A stretch of DNA of 45,100 nt from Bacillus cereus (GTDB lineage: Bacteria; Bacillota; Bacilli; Bacillales; Bacillaceae_G): positions 1 to 45,100 of the forward strand of contig NZ_NUOT01000105.1 in NCBI RefSeq assembly GCF_002584535.1, given 5' to 3'. The translations under genes were made by a program, and so were the position numbers. This document shows, piece after piece, positions 17,304 to 25,615 of the stretch (within the stretch, counting starts at the first letter, position 1; each line of letters starts with the position of its first letter). The notes below the pieces were generated by a model that was given only the letters and a program-made list of their open reading frames with translations, was not told where the DNA came from and did not search any database.

Positions 17304-18800
17304 ATGGCTGTTTTGTTGGCTCTTATTCCAATTATGATGATCTTTATTTGTTTATTTGTATTTAAGCAAACATCGCTTAAAGCTTCATTAATTTCCTATG
17401 CTGTATGCGGTGGAATCGTTTTACTAACGCCAATGTTTCGACTGCAAATGGGAGAAATTGTACATGCAACGGTTAAAGGCAGTTTAATTTGTTTTATCGT
17501 CGGATATGTTTTGTTTTTTGGTATTCTTTTATTTCACCTCATGAACAAAATGGGTTACATTGACCAAGTTGCACGCTTTATAGAGCATGTTACACGGGAT
17601 CGATTATTACAAATGCTCTTAATGTGTTTTGGGATTTGTCCACTTATTGAATCAGTAAGTGGATTTGGGATTGGTTTTATGGTGTCAGCTCCTATTTTTC
17701 TTTCACTTGGCTATAAACCGTTTCAAGCAGTTTTGTTATCCTTTATCGGTTTACTAGCAAGTTCATGGGGAGCGATGGCAACGGGAACAATTATCGGATC
17801 GCAGCTTATCAATATGCCATTAGTAAACTTAGGATCTAGTACAGCACTACTTAGCATTCCGATATTCGCGTACTTTATTATATTTTCTTTGTATGTAGTA
17901 GGTGGGTGGTCTGCGGTAAGACAGAAATGGAAGGAAGCAGTAGGGTTTTTTCTCTTATTTTCTGTAGCTATCTATCTTTCTAATGCATATGTTAGCGTTG
18001 AACTAGCTGGGATCTTAAGTTCAATTGTAACAATTACATTTGGCTTCCTTATCATTAAAATATCAGCAAGGCAGGAAAAGGAATTGTTATCGGAGCATGC
18101 TGCAACGACGCAGCGAGAAGTTTCTATTTTAAAAATTATAAGTCCTTATTTATTTTTAACAGTTTGTATTTTGCTTTCTCGTCTCATTCCGTCATTACAT
18201 AATATATTGCAATCTTATGCTATTCTTGATTTACCAACGTACTCTTATAAACTAGCATTATTATATTCACCTGGATTTTGGCTTGGGGTTACATGCTTAT
18301 TTACCATTGTGTTCTTCCGTATTCCTTCTACTATTCTAAAACAATCTTTATTGCAAACACTAAAGCAGTGGATACCGTTTGCGATTACAACGACAATGTT
18401 CATTGCCATTTCAGAATTAATGGGTGCGGCGGGGATGCACACATTGTTAGCAGAAGCAGCAGGGCAAACATTTGGAACGATATTTGTTTTTGTTGCCCCG
18501 TTCATTGGTGCGATTGGTGGTTTTTTAACAGGAAGTAACGCAGGATCGAATGCGATGTTTATAAAACTACAAATGCAAACAGCGCAAAACGTAGGGCTTC
18601 CGTGGCAATATGTTACGACGCTGCAAAATACAGCATCATCTGTAGCGACGATTGCTTGTCCATCACGGATTACACTTGGGGCCTATTTATGTAATATCCC
18701 GCACTGTGAGAATGAATTATTAAAGAAGACGACGCTTATGATTTTTGGAGCGGTGTTGATTGTGGTGGTAGAGGTTGCCGGGTGGTATGCATTGCAATAA
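17304..18800 (+). CDS. L-lactate permease family transporter (LctP/LldP)
   Basis: 498-residue membrane protein with about 12-13 helices, of the lactate permease family that moves lactate or glycolate with protons. Typical segments are CPLIESVSGFGIGFMVSAPIF near residue 112, LASSWGAMATGTIIGSQL, GAIGGFLTGSNAGSNAMF, and the C-terminal LQNTASSVATIACPSRI. Slightly shorter than classic LctP (about 540), so another substrate is possible. ATG 17304 has only a weak ribosome site. It is monocistronic, with about 240 bases upstream. Confidence 0.88.
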   Translation: MAVLLALIPIMMIFICLFVFKQTSLKASLISYAVCGGIVLLTPMFRLQMGEIVHATVKGSLICFIVGYVLFFGILLFHLMNKMGYIDQVARFIEHVTRDRLLQMLLMCFGICPLIESVSGFGIGFMVSAPIFLSLGYKPFQAVLLSFIGLLASSWGAMATGTIIGSQLINMPLVNLGSSTALLSIPIFAYFIIFSLYVVGGWSAVRQKWKEAVGFFLLFSVAIYLSNAYVSVELAGILSSIVTITFGFLIIKISARQEKELLSEHAATTQREVSILKIISPYLFLTVCILLSRLIPSLHNILQSYAILDLPTYSYKLALLYSPGFWLGVTCLFTIVFFRIPSTILKQSLLQTLKQWIPFAITTTMFIAISELMGAAGMHTLLAEAAGQTFGTIFVFVAPFIGAIGGFLTGSNAGSNAMFIKLQMQTAQNVGLPWQYVTTLQNTASSVATIACPSRITLGAYLCNIPHCENELLKKTTLMIFGAVLIVVVEVAGWYALQ

Positions 18801-18900
18801 AATATTTGATGAAATCCTCTGCTTTAGGAGGATTTTTGCTTGTTGGTGGATAATTTATAAAAGAACAAGTGTTTCTATTTTGTGAAGAGGAGATGATCCC

Positions 18901-19584
18901 ATGCCACTAAAAAACTACGGCGTTCTAAAAGGTATAGCACGACAATCCATGATTGGAAAAGGGAAAACACCTCATTATCAAGTTCATTTGCAAGATGAAT
19001 TAGGAGTAGACTACCGCGTTGCAATGAATGTGAAATCGCAGAGTTATCCATCAGAAGTACTATATTATGCAAGTGAAAATATAAAATCGAAAGCTATTAA
19101 GATTTTACCGACATTACCATTTGGATTTACAGAAATTAAAAATAATGAACCAAAGGTAGCTTTAGATTATGTGCGGGGAAATTTATTTGATTCAAAACAG
19201 ATGATTCCTTTGCCGCCAGAAAAATCGGGAACTGACAATGATTTAAATGAAAAAATAGAATATTATATAAAACGAGCAATAGAAGAAAAGGCAATTATTT
19301 ATGCATTTGGAGAACGATGGGGTCCGGAAAATAATGTGCCTGATCGATATTTTCATTTTAAACCTGGTAATGGGATACATGATATTCATATGAATCAAGG
19401 GAATGTAGAGAAGTGGCAGGGAGATGATGGCACATGGCAAGATGGCGGCCTATTCATCCATTTTGAGAAAAAGCAGCAATGGATTGGGATTTTCCTTGCG
19501 TTTCAGTCGCAGTCTTGGTGTACAGACGAAGAGGGACATGCTCGGGTTCCAGTGGAGCAGTGTAATTATATAACTAAAACTTAA
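18901..19584 (+). CDS. YukJ-like protein (DUF2278 family)
   Basis: 227-residue soluble protein of the DUF2278 family, homologous to B. subtilis YukJ. Conserved features are the opening PLKNYGVLKG, the HYQVHLQDELGVDYRVAMNV strand pair, YAFGERWGPE, and the IHDIHMNQGN motif with two histidines. Function is unknown; the fold resembles secreted or surface proteins in related families, but there is no signal peptide here. Start ATG 18901 after GAGGAG. It ends in a strong bidirectional terminator shared with the convergent protease gene. Confidence 0.85.
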   Translation: MPLKNYGVLKGIARQSMIGKGKTPHYQVHLQDELGVDYRVAMNVKSQSYPSEVLYYASENIKSKAIKILPTLPFGFTEIKNNEPKVALDYVRGNLFDSKQMIPLPPEKSGTDNDLNEKIEYYIKRAIEEKAIIYAFGERWGPENNVPDRYFHFKPGNGIHDIHMNQGNVEKWQGDDGTWQDGGLFIHFEKKQQWIGIFLAFQSQSWCTDEEGHARVPVEQCNYITKT

Positions 19585-19585
19585 T

Positions 19586-19620
19586 GAAAACAGCTAGTTC
19601 ATTTTGAACTAGCTGTTTTC
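19586..19620. terminator. Bidirectional terminator between convergent genes
   Basis: A 16-base perfect inverted repeat, GAAAACAGCTAGTTCA and its complement, around a three-base loop, ending in T tracts on both strands. Confidence 0.93.
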
Positions 19621-20432
19621 ATTTTGTAGAACATAAAGCTGATGCATACAGCGATACATGAAAATAGTATGGCAATACTAGAGAAAGCAAGTACATACAT
19701 ATTGTATTTCACTACATTCCCTATTAGTTGATTACTATCATAATGAAACAGCCCTGCTATTGTATTGAAGAGGAAAAGAACGATAAATATAGTAATTACA
19801 CCATCTAACGAACCTTCTATATCCGGTTTGCTTAAGGCGATGTGTGCAGAGATACAAATCGCGATAAAAAGAAAAAGCCAAAACAAAGGATTAAATAAGT
19901 TGCTAACTGTAAAGAGACTTTTTAATAAGAGAATGGATGATAATAAAATATTTTGCAGTATATCGATATTGATAGAAGCGGTTTGAGTATTTGTTTCAAG
20001 AGCATGCATAAATACTGAATAAGATTGTGGTACGAAATAATACATCAAAAGTATCAAGGCGACCATCCCTGAAAAAATAGGAGCAATTCCGATGAAAAAG
20101 TTCCCTATTCTTTGATATATGCTTCTTTGATTATATTGATGCTTCACATACCCCAGAAAACCGTTATTTGTATTCGTAGGGAACAACTGAATGGCTACAA
20201 TTTGATGCCGGAATAAGATACACATAACAGCATGTCCTAATTCATGAATAGGAACGCCAATCCAAGCTGATAAAAGGAATCCTTTTCTACCAAAAGCTTT
20301 CGTCCAATATGTTCGTGTAAGAGATTCTAAATATCCTAATAAAAAACCAACCAAAATGATGATACCGATTAAAGAAAATAGTTGTACCAAACTAGTAATG
20401 AATATTTGAAAAAGTGTGTGTGCGAGTTCCAT
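19599..20432 (-). CDS. M50-like site-2 membrane metalloprotease
   Basis: 277-residue polytopic membrane protein. The zinc motif HELGH is at residues 63-67 at the end of a membrane segment (GVPIHELGHAVMCILFRH), as in M50 intramembrane proteases. A second metal ligand is not clear; DIEG and NLFNPLFW later in the chain are candidates. About seven hydrophobic segments. Substrate unknown; M50 enzymes often cut membrane-bound regulators. The ATG at 20432 opens the first helix. Single gene, convergent with the YukJ-like gene. Confidence 0.75.
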   Translation of the reverse strand: MELAHTLFQIFITSLVQLFSLIGIIILVGFLLGYLESLTRTYWTKAFGRKGFLLSAWIGVPIHELGHAVMCILFRHQIVAIQLFPTNTNNGFLGYVKHQYNQRSIYQRIGNFFIGIAPIFSGMVALILLMYYFVPQSYSVFMHALETNTQTASINIDILQNILLSSILLLKSLFTVSNLFNPLFWLFLFIAICISAHIALSKPDIEGSLDGVITIFIVLFLFNTIAGLFHYDSNQLIGNVVKYNMYVLAFSSIAILFSCIAVCISFMFYKMKTASSK

Positions 20433-20546
20433 AGTTTTTGTCCAATCTATTATTTTTTTATGGTGTATAAACTTTTACATATTGTATATAGATAGAAAGG
20501 GTTTTGTCAAAATGTTGCTAGACAGAAGCATGGGGTTCTTGTAGTC

Positions 20547-20654
20547 ATGTTTTGTCTCCTCGTACATATATTAAAGTTAGATCGTAGCGGAATGGATCCT
20601 GTGTGTACATGGATCATCGCATATATATTGATTGGTCTTATATCAAAACAATAG
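20547..20654 (+). pseudogene. Possible remnant of a membrane protein gene
   Basis: A 35-codon frame reads MFCLLVHILKLDRSG and then MDPVCTWIIAYILIGLISKQ before a stop. It is hydrophobic at both ends, has no ribosome site and is preceded by an in-frame TAG, so it is more likely a relic than a gene. Confidence 0.25.
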
Positions 20655-20708
20655 TCGATACCTTAAATAGAGGGATAACGAACTTCTAACGAAAAGGTGG
20701 CTGAATGG

Positions 20709-21968
20709 ATGAAGGTTTGTGCAAAATGTGGTTCACAATTAATGGATGGCGTGCAATTTTGTCAAAGTTGTGGAACGAGAATAGTTGAGCACGAGCGGAG
20801 AGGAAGTGAGAAGGAACCACAGATACGAAAGAAAATGAGCCGAGGAAAGATAATATGGATTGGGATTATGATTCTTTTTGTTGTTAGTTTTGGCGGAGCA
20901 TATATGTATGGAGCAAAGTATTATTCTGCAGAAGCACAAATCGATAGAATGATTACGATGTTACAAGAAAGGGATGCGGAAAAACTAATTGATATGGTTA
21001 CAACAGATGACCCGCAATTTGTAGTAGATAAAGAGAGTGTAGCTCCGTTGTTTTCGTATATAAAAGAATATCCTTCCTATGTTCATGATTTAAAAGCTTC
21101 TATACAACAGCAAAAGAAGAAGGAAAATAATGTAGAAAAAGTAGATTTTGTATTAACGAAGGATGGAAAATACCTCTTTCTATTTGATCGATATAAATTG
21201 AAAGCAAAAACGTATTATGCAACGCTCCTTACGAATGAAAAGGATGCATTGTTAAAGGTAAATGGGAAAGAGTTAGATAAGACAACTGATAAAATGTTTG
21301 AAAAGCAATATGGACCATTTTTTCCTGGGATTCAAACGTTCCAATCAGAGTTTAAAAATGATTATGTGAAGCTAGCGCGTGAAGAAAAAGTTTTGCTTAT
21401 GAAACAAAATCAAAATAATGTAACGGTTGATCTATCGTTACAAGGGCACTACATTACCATTCAAACAAATGTAACAGGAGCAACATTATATGTAAACCAG
21501 AAACCGATTACGACTCTCACAGGGGAAGAATTTAAATGGGGACCGGTAGCTACTGATGGGAGCGTTTCTATTTATTTAGAAAAAGAGGGCGCAAGCGGAA
21601 AAGAACGAACAAAGGTGGAACATATATCAACAAACCAATACTATACATTATCGTTTCAAAAAAAATCTGAAGAACAACAGTCACCTTCCTCTTCGCCACC
21701 AGCAACAACAAAGTATGTATATAACGGATTTTTCTTTCCTGATAGTCATATTCGTAAGTTAACAAGTGCAGAGCTAAACGCTTTAACAAAAGATCAATTG
21801 CGGATTGCGAGAAATGAAATATACGCTCGGCATGGCCATATTTTTCAAACGAAAGATATGCAGGACTACTTTTTAAAACAGTCATGGTATCGAGAAAATC
21901 CATATTATTCAGGAGGGCTGAATGATATCGAGACGTATAATGTTGAACTTATAAAGTCAAAGGAGTAG
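20709..21968 (+). CDS. TcaA-like zinc-ribbon membrane protein with C-terminal YARHG domain
   Basis: 419-residue membrane-anchored protein. Order: zinc ribbon with Cys4, Cys7, Cys18 and Cys21; a basic linker; one membrane helix (IIWIGIMILFVVSFGGAYMYG, about 50-70); an extracellular region resembling the TcaA domains (VTTDDPQFV, a segment ending FFPGIQTF, and FKWGPVATDGSVSIY); a Ser/Pro linker SPSSSPP; and a YARHG domain with the motif at 372-376. TcaA proteins influence cell-wall behaviour and glycopeptide response in Staphylococcus; that role is not shown here. The GTG at 20697 is in frame but ATG 20709 is better placed after AAAGGTGG. Single gene with a terminator. Confidence 0.85.
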   Translation: MKVCAKCGSQLMDGVQFCQSCGTRIVEHERRGSEKEPQIRKKMSRGKIIWIGIMILFVVSFGGAYMYGAKYYSAEAQIDRMITMLQERDAEKLIDMVTTDDPQFVVDKESVAPLFSYIKEYPSYVHDLKASIQQQKKKENNVEKVDFVLTKDGKYLFLFDRYKLKAKTYYATLLTNEKDALLKVNGKELDKTTDKMFEKQYGPFFPGIQTFQSEFKNDYVKLAREEKVLLMKQNQNNVTVDLSLQGHYITIQTNVTGATLYVNQKPITTLTGEEFKWGPVATDGSVSIYLEKEGASGKERTKVEHISTNQYYTLSFQKKSEEQQSPSSSPPATTKYVYNGFFFPDSHIRKLTSAELNALTKDQLRIARNEIYARHGHIFQTKDMQDYFLKQSWYRENPYYSGGLNDIETYNVELIKSKE

Positions 21969-22001
21969 ACAAATGAAATTCATTTCCTTGTTATAGAAAT
22001 G

Positions 22002-22040
22002 AAAGGTACATCAAGGATCATGGTGATGTACCTTTATTAT
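22002..22040 (+). terminator. Rho-independent terminator
   Basis: AAAGGTACATCA (22002-22013) / TGATGTACCTTT (22024-22035), followed by ATTATTTAT. Confidence 0.8.
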
Positions 22041-22144
22041 TTATATGGTTGCATTTCATGTAACAAATCCTTTTATGTTTCATGGTAACGATGACATGAT
22101 TCCGGTTGAAAAATATAGAAGAATTTAAAGGTGAAATTCTCTTT

Positions 22145-22591
22145 TTATGATTTCTGTAATGGTATGAGGGGAGCTCTAGCTGGTTCGCGAGAAAAAAAGA
22201 TATGAAAGAGAAAATTGATTCTACTTGCTCTGCCAGTTGTGCTAGCTTGGACATTGGCTAAAGAACTGGAAGAAAGCATGGCTTCAGAGTTCGGTGGAAC
22301 AGTAATCTCGAGTTTACTGCTTAATCCTTCTGATGTGACAACTGTTATTGTGTCGTAAGAGAGGTTGATAATTTTAAGGATACCAAGTGGATAGACAGCC
22401 TCGTCAGGCTGTGATGTGGATGCAAATAGGGTAGATTTCCAAATTTCTTGAAAAAAGGTACTGCTATCAGCTGACCAAGCTTGTGCACCGTAGAGTGTTG
22501 CGCTAATGCTGAATTCCTGTTCAAGTGATTGAGCAACTTTTGGTTCAACAGGAGTAGAGATAAGAAAATTACTACACACCGTTTTTTTCAC
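22145..22591 (-). CDS. Ena-like endospore appendage subunit candidate (DUF3992 type)
   Basis: 148 residues from a GTG with GGAAAG just upstream. The body resembles the DUF3992 proteins that build endospore appendages in the B. cereus group: an early cysteine (KTVCSNF), a beta-rich middle (GILKIINLSYDTITVVTSEG), VPPNSEAMLSSSSLANVQ and STTGRAS. The expected closing strand with a second cysteine is missing; the tail IFFSREPARAPLIPLQKS looks like read-through out of frame, so a recent frameshift near the 3' end is possible. Ena subunits normally come in operons of two or three, and here it is alone. Family call is moderate. Confidence 0.5.
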   Translation of the reverse strand: MKKTVCSNFLISTPVEPKVAQSLEQEFSISATLYGAQAWSADSSTFFQEIWKSTLFASTSQPDEAVYPLGILKIINLSYDTITVVTSEGLSSKLEITVPPNSEAMLSSSSLANVQASTTGRASRINFLFHIFFSREPARAPLIPLQKS

Positions 22592-22941
22592 CTACTTTCC
22601 ATTACGATTGTTATAGCATATTAATAATCGAGTTTGTGAGACACGACATTTTACCTATAGCCGTTCAAAGGAGAGGAAAAATAATAAAAAACCACTCTTT
22701 TTTGGGGAGAGCAGCGTCCACCTGTGTGTAGACGTGGTAAGAGCCCTATTGTTTTCAAAGTATAAGTCAAATGGATCTATATACAAAGATGTACGTTGTT
22801 ATGTTTGGAGGAAAGGGGTTTATTTGTAAACAAAAGGAAGAAAGTATTATACTTTGTATAAGATACGTATAGAGAAAAAGGATTTATTTATGATCAATTT
22901 GGAAAATGTAAATAATAGAGACTGTAAGAAGGAGTGATTTG
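22592..22941 (+). other. Intergenic region before the CoA-disulfide reductase
   Basis: 350 bases with no credible gene. The last 130 bases are A+T-rich and contain overlapping inverted motifs (TTTATTTGTAAACAAA at 22819-22834; TATACTTTGTATA nearby) where the reductase promoter should lie. Near 22685 there is a CTTTTTTGGGGAGAG segment resembling ones at 2002 and 3187. Confidence 0.4.
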
Positions 22942-24276
22942 GTGAATTATGTAATCATTGGTGGAGACGCTGCTGGCATGAGTGCGGCCATGCAAATTGT
23001 TAGAAATGATAAAGATGCAAAAGTCGTAACGTTAGAAAAAGGTGAAATATACTCCTATGCGCAGTGTGGACTTCCATACGTGATTAGTGGTGCAATTGCT
23101 TCCACTGAAAAATTAATTGCACGGGATATTAAGACATTTCGTGATAAGTATGGAATTGATGCTAAAACACATCATGAAGTAACGAAAATTGATACTGAAA
23201 ACAAAATTGTACATGGTATACATACAAAGGAAAAAGTGAAATTTCAATATAAATATGATCGATTATTGATTGCAACAGGAGTTAGACCTGTTATGCCAGA
23301 TTGGGAAGGAAAAAATCTGCAAGGTATTCATCTTTTAAAAACAATTCCGGATGCCCATAAAATATTGGAGACGTTACAGGAACAGAATGTTGAGGACGTA
23401 ACAATTATCGGGGGCGGGGCAATTGGTCTTGAAATGGCTGAAACATTTGTGGAACTTGGAAAGAATGTGCGAATGATTGAAAGAAATGATCATATCGGTA
23501 CGATTTATGATGCTGACATGGCAACGTATATACATGAAGAAGCAGCAAAGCATAATATTGAAATTGTAACAAATGAAAATGTAAAGGTATTTAAGGGAAA
23601 TGAGAAAGTTGAATTTGTCGAAACAGATAAAGGAATGTATAAGACGGATCTCGTTCTAGTATCAGTTGGTGTGCAGCCAAACACGGAGTTTCTTACAGGA
23701 ACAGAAATTCGCAAGAACAAAAAAGGGGCGATAGAAGTAAATGCATATATGCAAACGAATGTGGAAGACATCTATGCAGCAGGAGATTGTGCAACGCATT
23801 ATCACATCATAAAAGAAACGCATGATCATATTCCACTCGGTACTACTGCGAATAAACAAGGGCGCCTTGCTGGACTAAATATGATTGATACACGAAGAGC
23901 GTTTAAAGGAACGCTTGGTACGGGCATTATTAAATTTATGGGACTCACATTAGCAAGAACAGGTTTAAATGAAAAAGAAGCAAGTGGGTTGAAAATACCA
24001 TATAACACGGTGAAGATAGAGGCAACAAGTATGGCTGGCTATTATCCAAATGCAACGCCGCTTTATGTGAAATTAGTATATCGCTCTGATACAAAGCAAC
24101 TATTAGGTGGACAAGTAATTGGAGAAGAGGGTGTCGATAAACGAATTGATGTCATTGCGATGGCACTCTTTCATAAAATGAGCATTCATGATTTAGAAGA
24201 TGTTGATTTAAGTTATGCACCGCCATATAACAGTGTTTGGGATCCGATTCAACAAGCAGCACGGCGAGCGGAATAG
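22942..24276 (+). CDS. cdr: Coenzyme A disulfide reductase (CoADR)
   Basis: 444-residue FAD/NAD(P)H flavoenzyme that reduces CoA disulfide, keeping CoA-SH as a major low-molecular-weight thiol. Features: FAD motif [13 protein letters not shown] at the N-terminus, the single active-site cysteine Cys42 in YAQCGLPY (no CxxxxC pair, which separates it from glutathione reductase), NAD(P)H motif [13 protein letters not shown], the second FAD motif DIYAAGDCA, and a C-terminal dimerisation domain with [17 protein letters not shown] at 22939 is also in frame; GTG 22942, seven bases from AAGGAG, is preferred. Single gene with a terminator. Confidence 0.93.
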   Translation: MNYVIIGGDAAGMSAAMQIVRNDKDAKVVTLEKGEIYSYAQCGLPYVISGAIASTEKLIARDIKTFRDKYGIDAKTHHEVTKIDTENKIVHGIHTKEKVKFQYKYDRLLIATGVRPVMPDWEGKNLQGIHLLKTIPDAHKILETLQEQNVEDVTIIGGGAIGLEMAETFVELGKNVRMIERNDHIGTIYDADMATYIHEEAAKHNIEIVTNENVKVFKGNEKVEFVETDKGMYKTDLVLVSVGVQPNTEFLTGTEIRKNKKGAIEVNAYMQTNVEDIYAAGDCATHYHIIKETHDHIPLGTTANKQGRLAGLNMIDTRRAFKGTLGTGIIKFMGLTLARTGLNEKEASGLKIPYNTVKIEATSMAGYYPNATPLYVKLVYRSDTKQLLGGQVIGEEGVDKRIDVIAMALFHKMSIHDLEDVDLSYAPPYNSVWDPIQQAARRAE

Positions 24277-24306
24277 TACTTCTTATAGAAGTGCTATTTT
24301 TTTTTG
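24274..24306 (+). terminator. Rho-independent terminator after cdr
   Basis: TAGTACTTC (24274-24282) / GAAGTGCTA (24288-24296) with one wobble pair, followed by eight or more T. Confidence 0.85.
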
Positions 24307-24459
24307 AAAACAGCCAATTATACAAAAGAGACACGAAAGCATATTTTTCCTTGAAAAATGTAGTACTTATCTATTATATTTTCATATAGTATTTATTTTT
24401 TACATACATAAAAATATGATAGAAACAAGTTAGCACTGAATGATGCAGGAGGATAAGAA

Positions 24460-24870
24460 ATGTCGATCAATATGAGAACAGTAGAAGAGTGGATTGCGGA
24501 ATCAAATGCAAGACATGAGGAGGACTTTGGAGAAATTGTCCAAGAAATAAAGGAATTATGTGTTGCGGTTGATAACGCTACATTAATTTACCCGAAACAT
24601 GTATTTTGTTTTGGGAAAAAAGCGGAAGTCTTCTTCTTTTTCCAAGATCATGTTGTCGTTGGTCAAACGAAAGAAGAGTACATTGAAGTTGAAAAATTAA
24701 AATATGAAGACATTACAGATATAAGTCTAAAAACAAATGATAAAAATACAACGTTACAGTTGAGATTCTCAAATGGGAATTCTATCATGCTGGATAGTTT
24801 AAATGATAACTGTGGAGCGAAAAATTGGTTGTTTGCAAGACAGATTAAAAGTATTTTTAAAGTAATTTAA
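24460..24870 (+). CDS. Conserved hypothetical protein, PH-like
   Basis: 136-residue soluble protein without known function. An acidic N-terminal helix (TVEEWIAESNARHEEDFGEI) is followed by alternating beta strands (HVFCFGKKAEVFFFF, DHVVVGQT, YEDITDISLKTN, TTLQLRFSNGNSIML) and a closing helix FARQIKSIFKVI, a layout like a PH-type domain. ATG 24460 follows AGGAGGATAAGAA. Single gene ending at a bidirectional terminator. Confidence 0.75.
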   Translation: MSINMRTVEEWIAESNARHEEDFGEIVQEIKELCVAVDNATLIYPKHVFCFGKKAEVFFFFQDHVVVGQTKEEYIEVEKLKYEDITDISLKTNDKNTTLQLRFSNGNSIMLDSLNDNCGAKNWLFARQIKSIFKVI

Positions 24871-24906
24871 TAGAAAAATCAGACCTTAGAAGGTCTGCTT
24901 TTTCTA
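24871..24906. terminator. Bidirectional terminator
   Basis: TAGAAAAATCAGACCTT and its near-complement around AGA, serving the hypothetical gene on the plus strand and the methyltransferase on the minus strand. Confidence 0.9.
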
Positions 24907-25497
24907 TGATTTGCTCCCCACTATACAAAGGCATCCTTTTTCTTCGTAACATTTCACATGTTGAAAACCAGTTTTACTGAAAAGGTCTACTAATTCTTCT
25001 GTTGTCTTAAATTTTTGCATATGATAATTGATTTTGAAGGTTTCAGCGACAATCATAAAGGAACCATTCGGTTTTAAAACTCGAAATACTTCTTTTATAT
25101 CATTCTCTAAATCAGGCCAAAAATAATGTGTTTGAAAGGCCGTGATGAGATTGAAAAACTCATTATGATAAGGAATAGAAGATACGCTTGCTTTACGAAT
25201 AATGACCTTTTCATTTTTCACATCTTTTATATTGGATTTTATTGAATTTTCTACTGCTTTTTCTGAATAATCAATGCCGTATATTTTTCCTGAGGTATTT
25301 ATTTTAGACAGTGTATGTATGGTTCGGCCGCCTCCGCAACCAATATCGAGTATGATTGAATCTTTGGGGATATTTATTTTCTGTAATGCCCAATTTGTTA
25401 ATCTAACGTGCGCTGTATTCATAATACAAAGCATGGAAGAACCGATAGAACCTCTAGGGTTTTTAGCTTGTTCAATTAACTTTTGTAATACACTCAA
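24904..25497 (-). CDS. Class I SAM-dependent methyltransferase
   Basis: 197-residue methyltransferase of the UbiE/Methyltransf_11 type. SAM-binding motif I is IILDIGCGGGRTIHTL (about 49-64), with GIDYSEKAVENS as motif II and LKPNGSFMIVAE as motif III. Substrate unknown. The start is TTG 25497 after GGAGAGG. It lies downstream of the azole-forming RiPP genes on the same strand but beyond their terminator, so membership of that cluster is uncertain; a methyltransferase acting on an azole peptide would be plausible but is only a guess. Confidence 0.85.
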   Translation of the reverse strand: MSVLQKLIEQAKNPRGSIGSSMLCIMNTAHVRLTNWALQKINIPKDSIILDIGCGGGRTIHTLSKINTSGKIYGIDYSEKAVENSIKSNIKDVKNEKVIIRKASVSSIPYHNEFFNLITAFQTHYFWPDLENDIKEVFRVLKPNGSFMIVAETFKINYHMQKFKTTEELVDLFSKTGFQHVKCYEEKGCLCIVGSKS

Positions 25498-25565
25498 CCT
25501 GACCTCTCCTTTTATATAAATTACCTAAATTTGTATATTCGCTTTGAGCAATTCTAATCCCTTTA

Positions 25566-25615
25566 AAAAACACGCCCTTTGCTAGCACATTGTACTGAGC
25601 GAAGGGCGTGTTTTT
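25566..25615 (-). terminator. Terminator of the azole RiPP operon
   Basis: 14-base stem AAAAACACGCCCTT / AAGGGCGTGTTTTT with a 22-base loop, overlapping the dehydrogenase stop codon. Confidence 0.85.

Noticed and set aside
2002-22700. Three similar segments (about 2002, 3187 and 22690) with CTTTTTT followed by GGGAGAG
   Set aside because: Similarity is limited to about 20 bases and no common structure follows; may be chance in A+T-rich DNA, so not called a repeat family.
24904-25497. Methyltransferase as a member of the azole RiPP operon
   Set aside because: A strong terminator and about 70 further bases separate it, and it has its own ribosome site; a link remains possible but is not supported by the layout.
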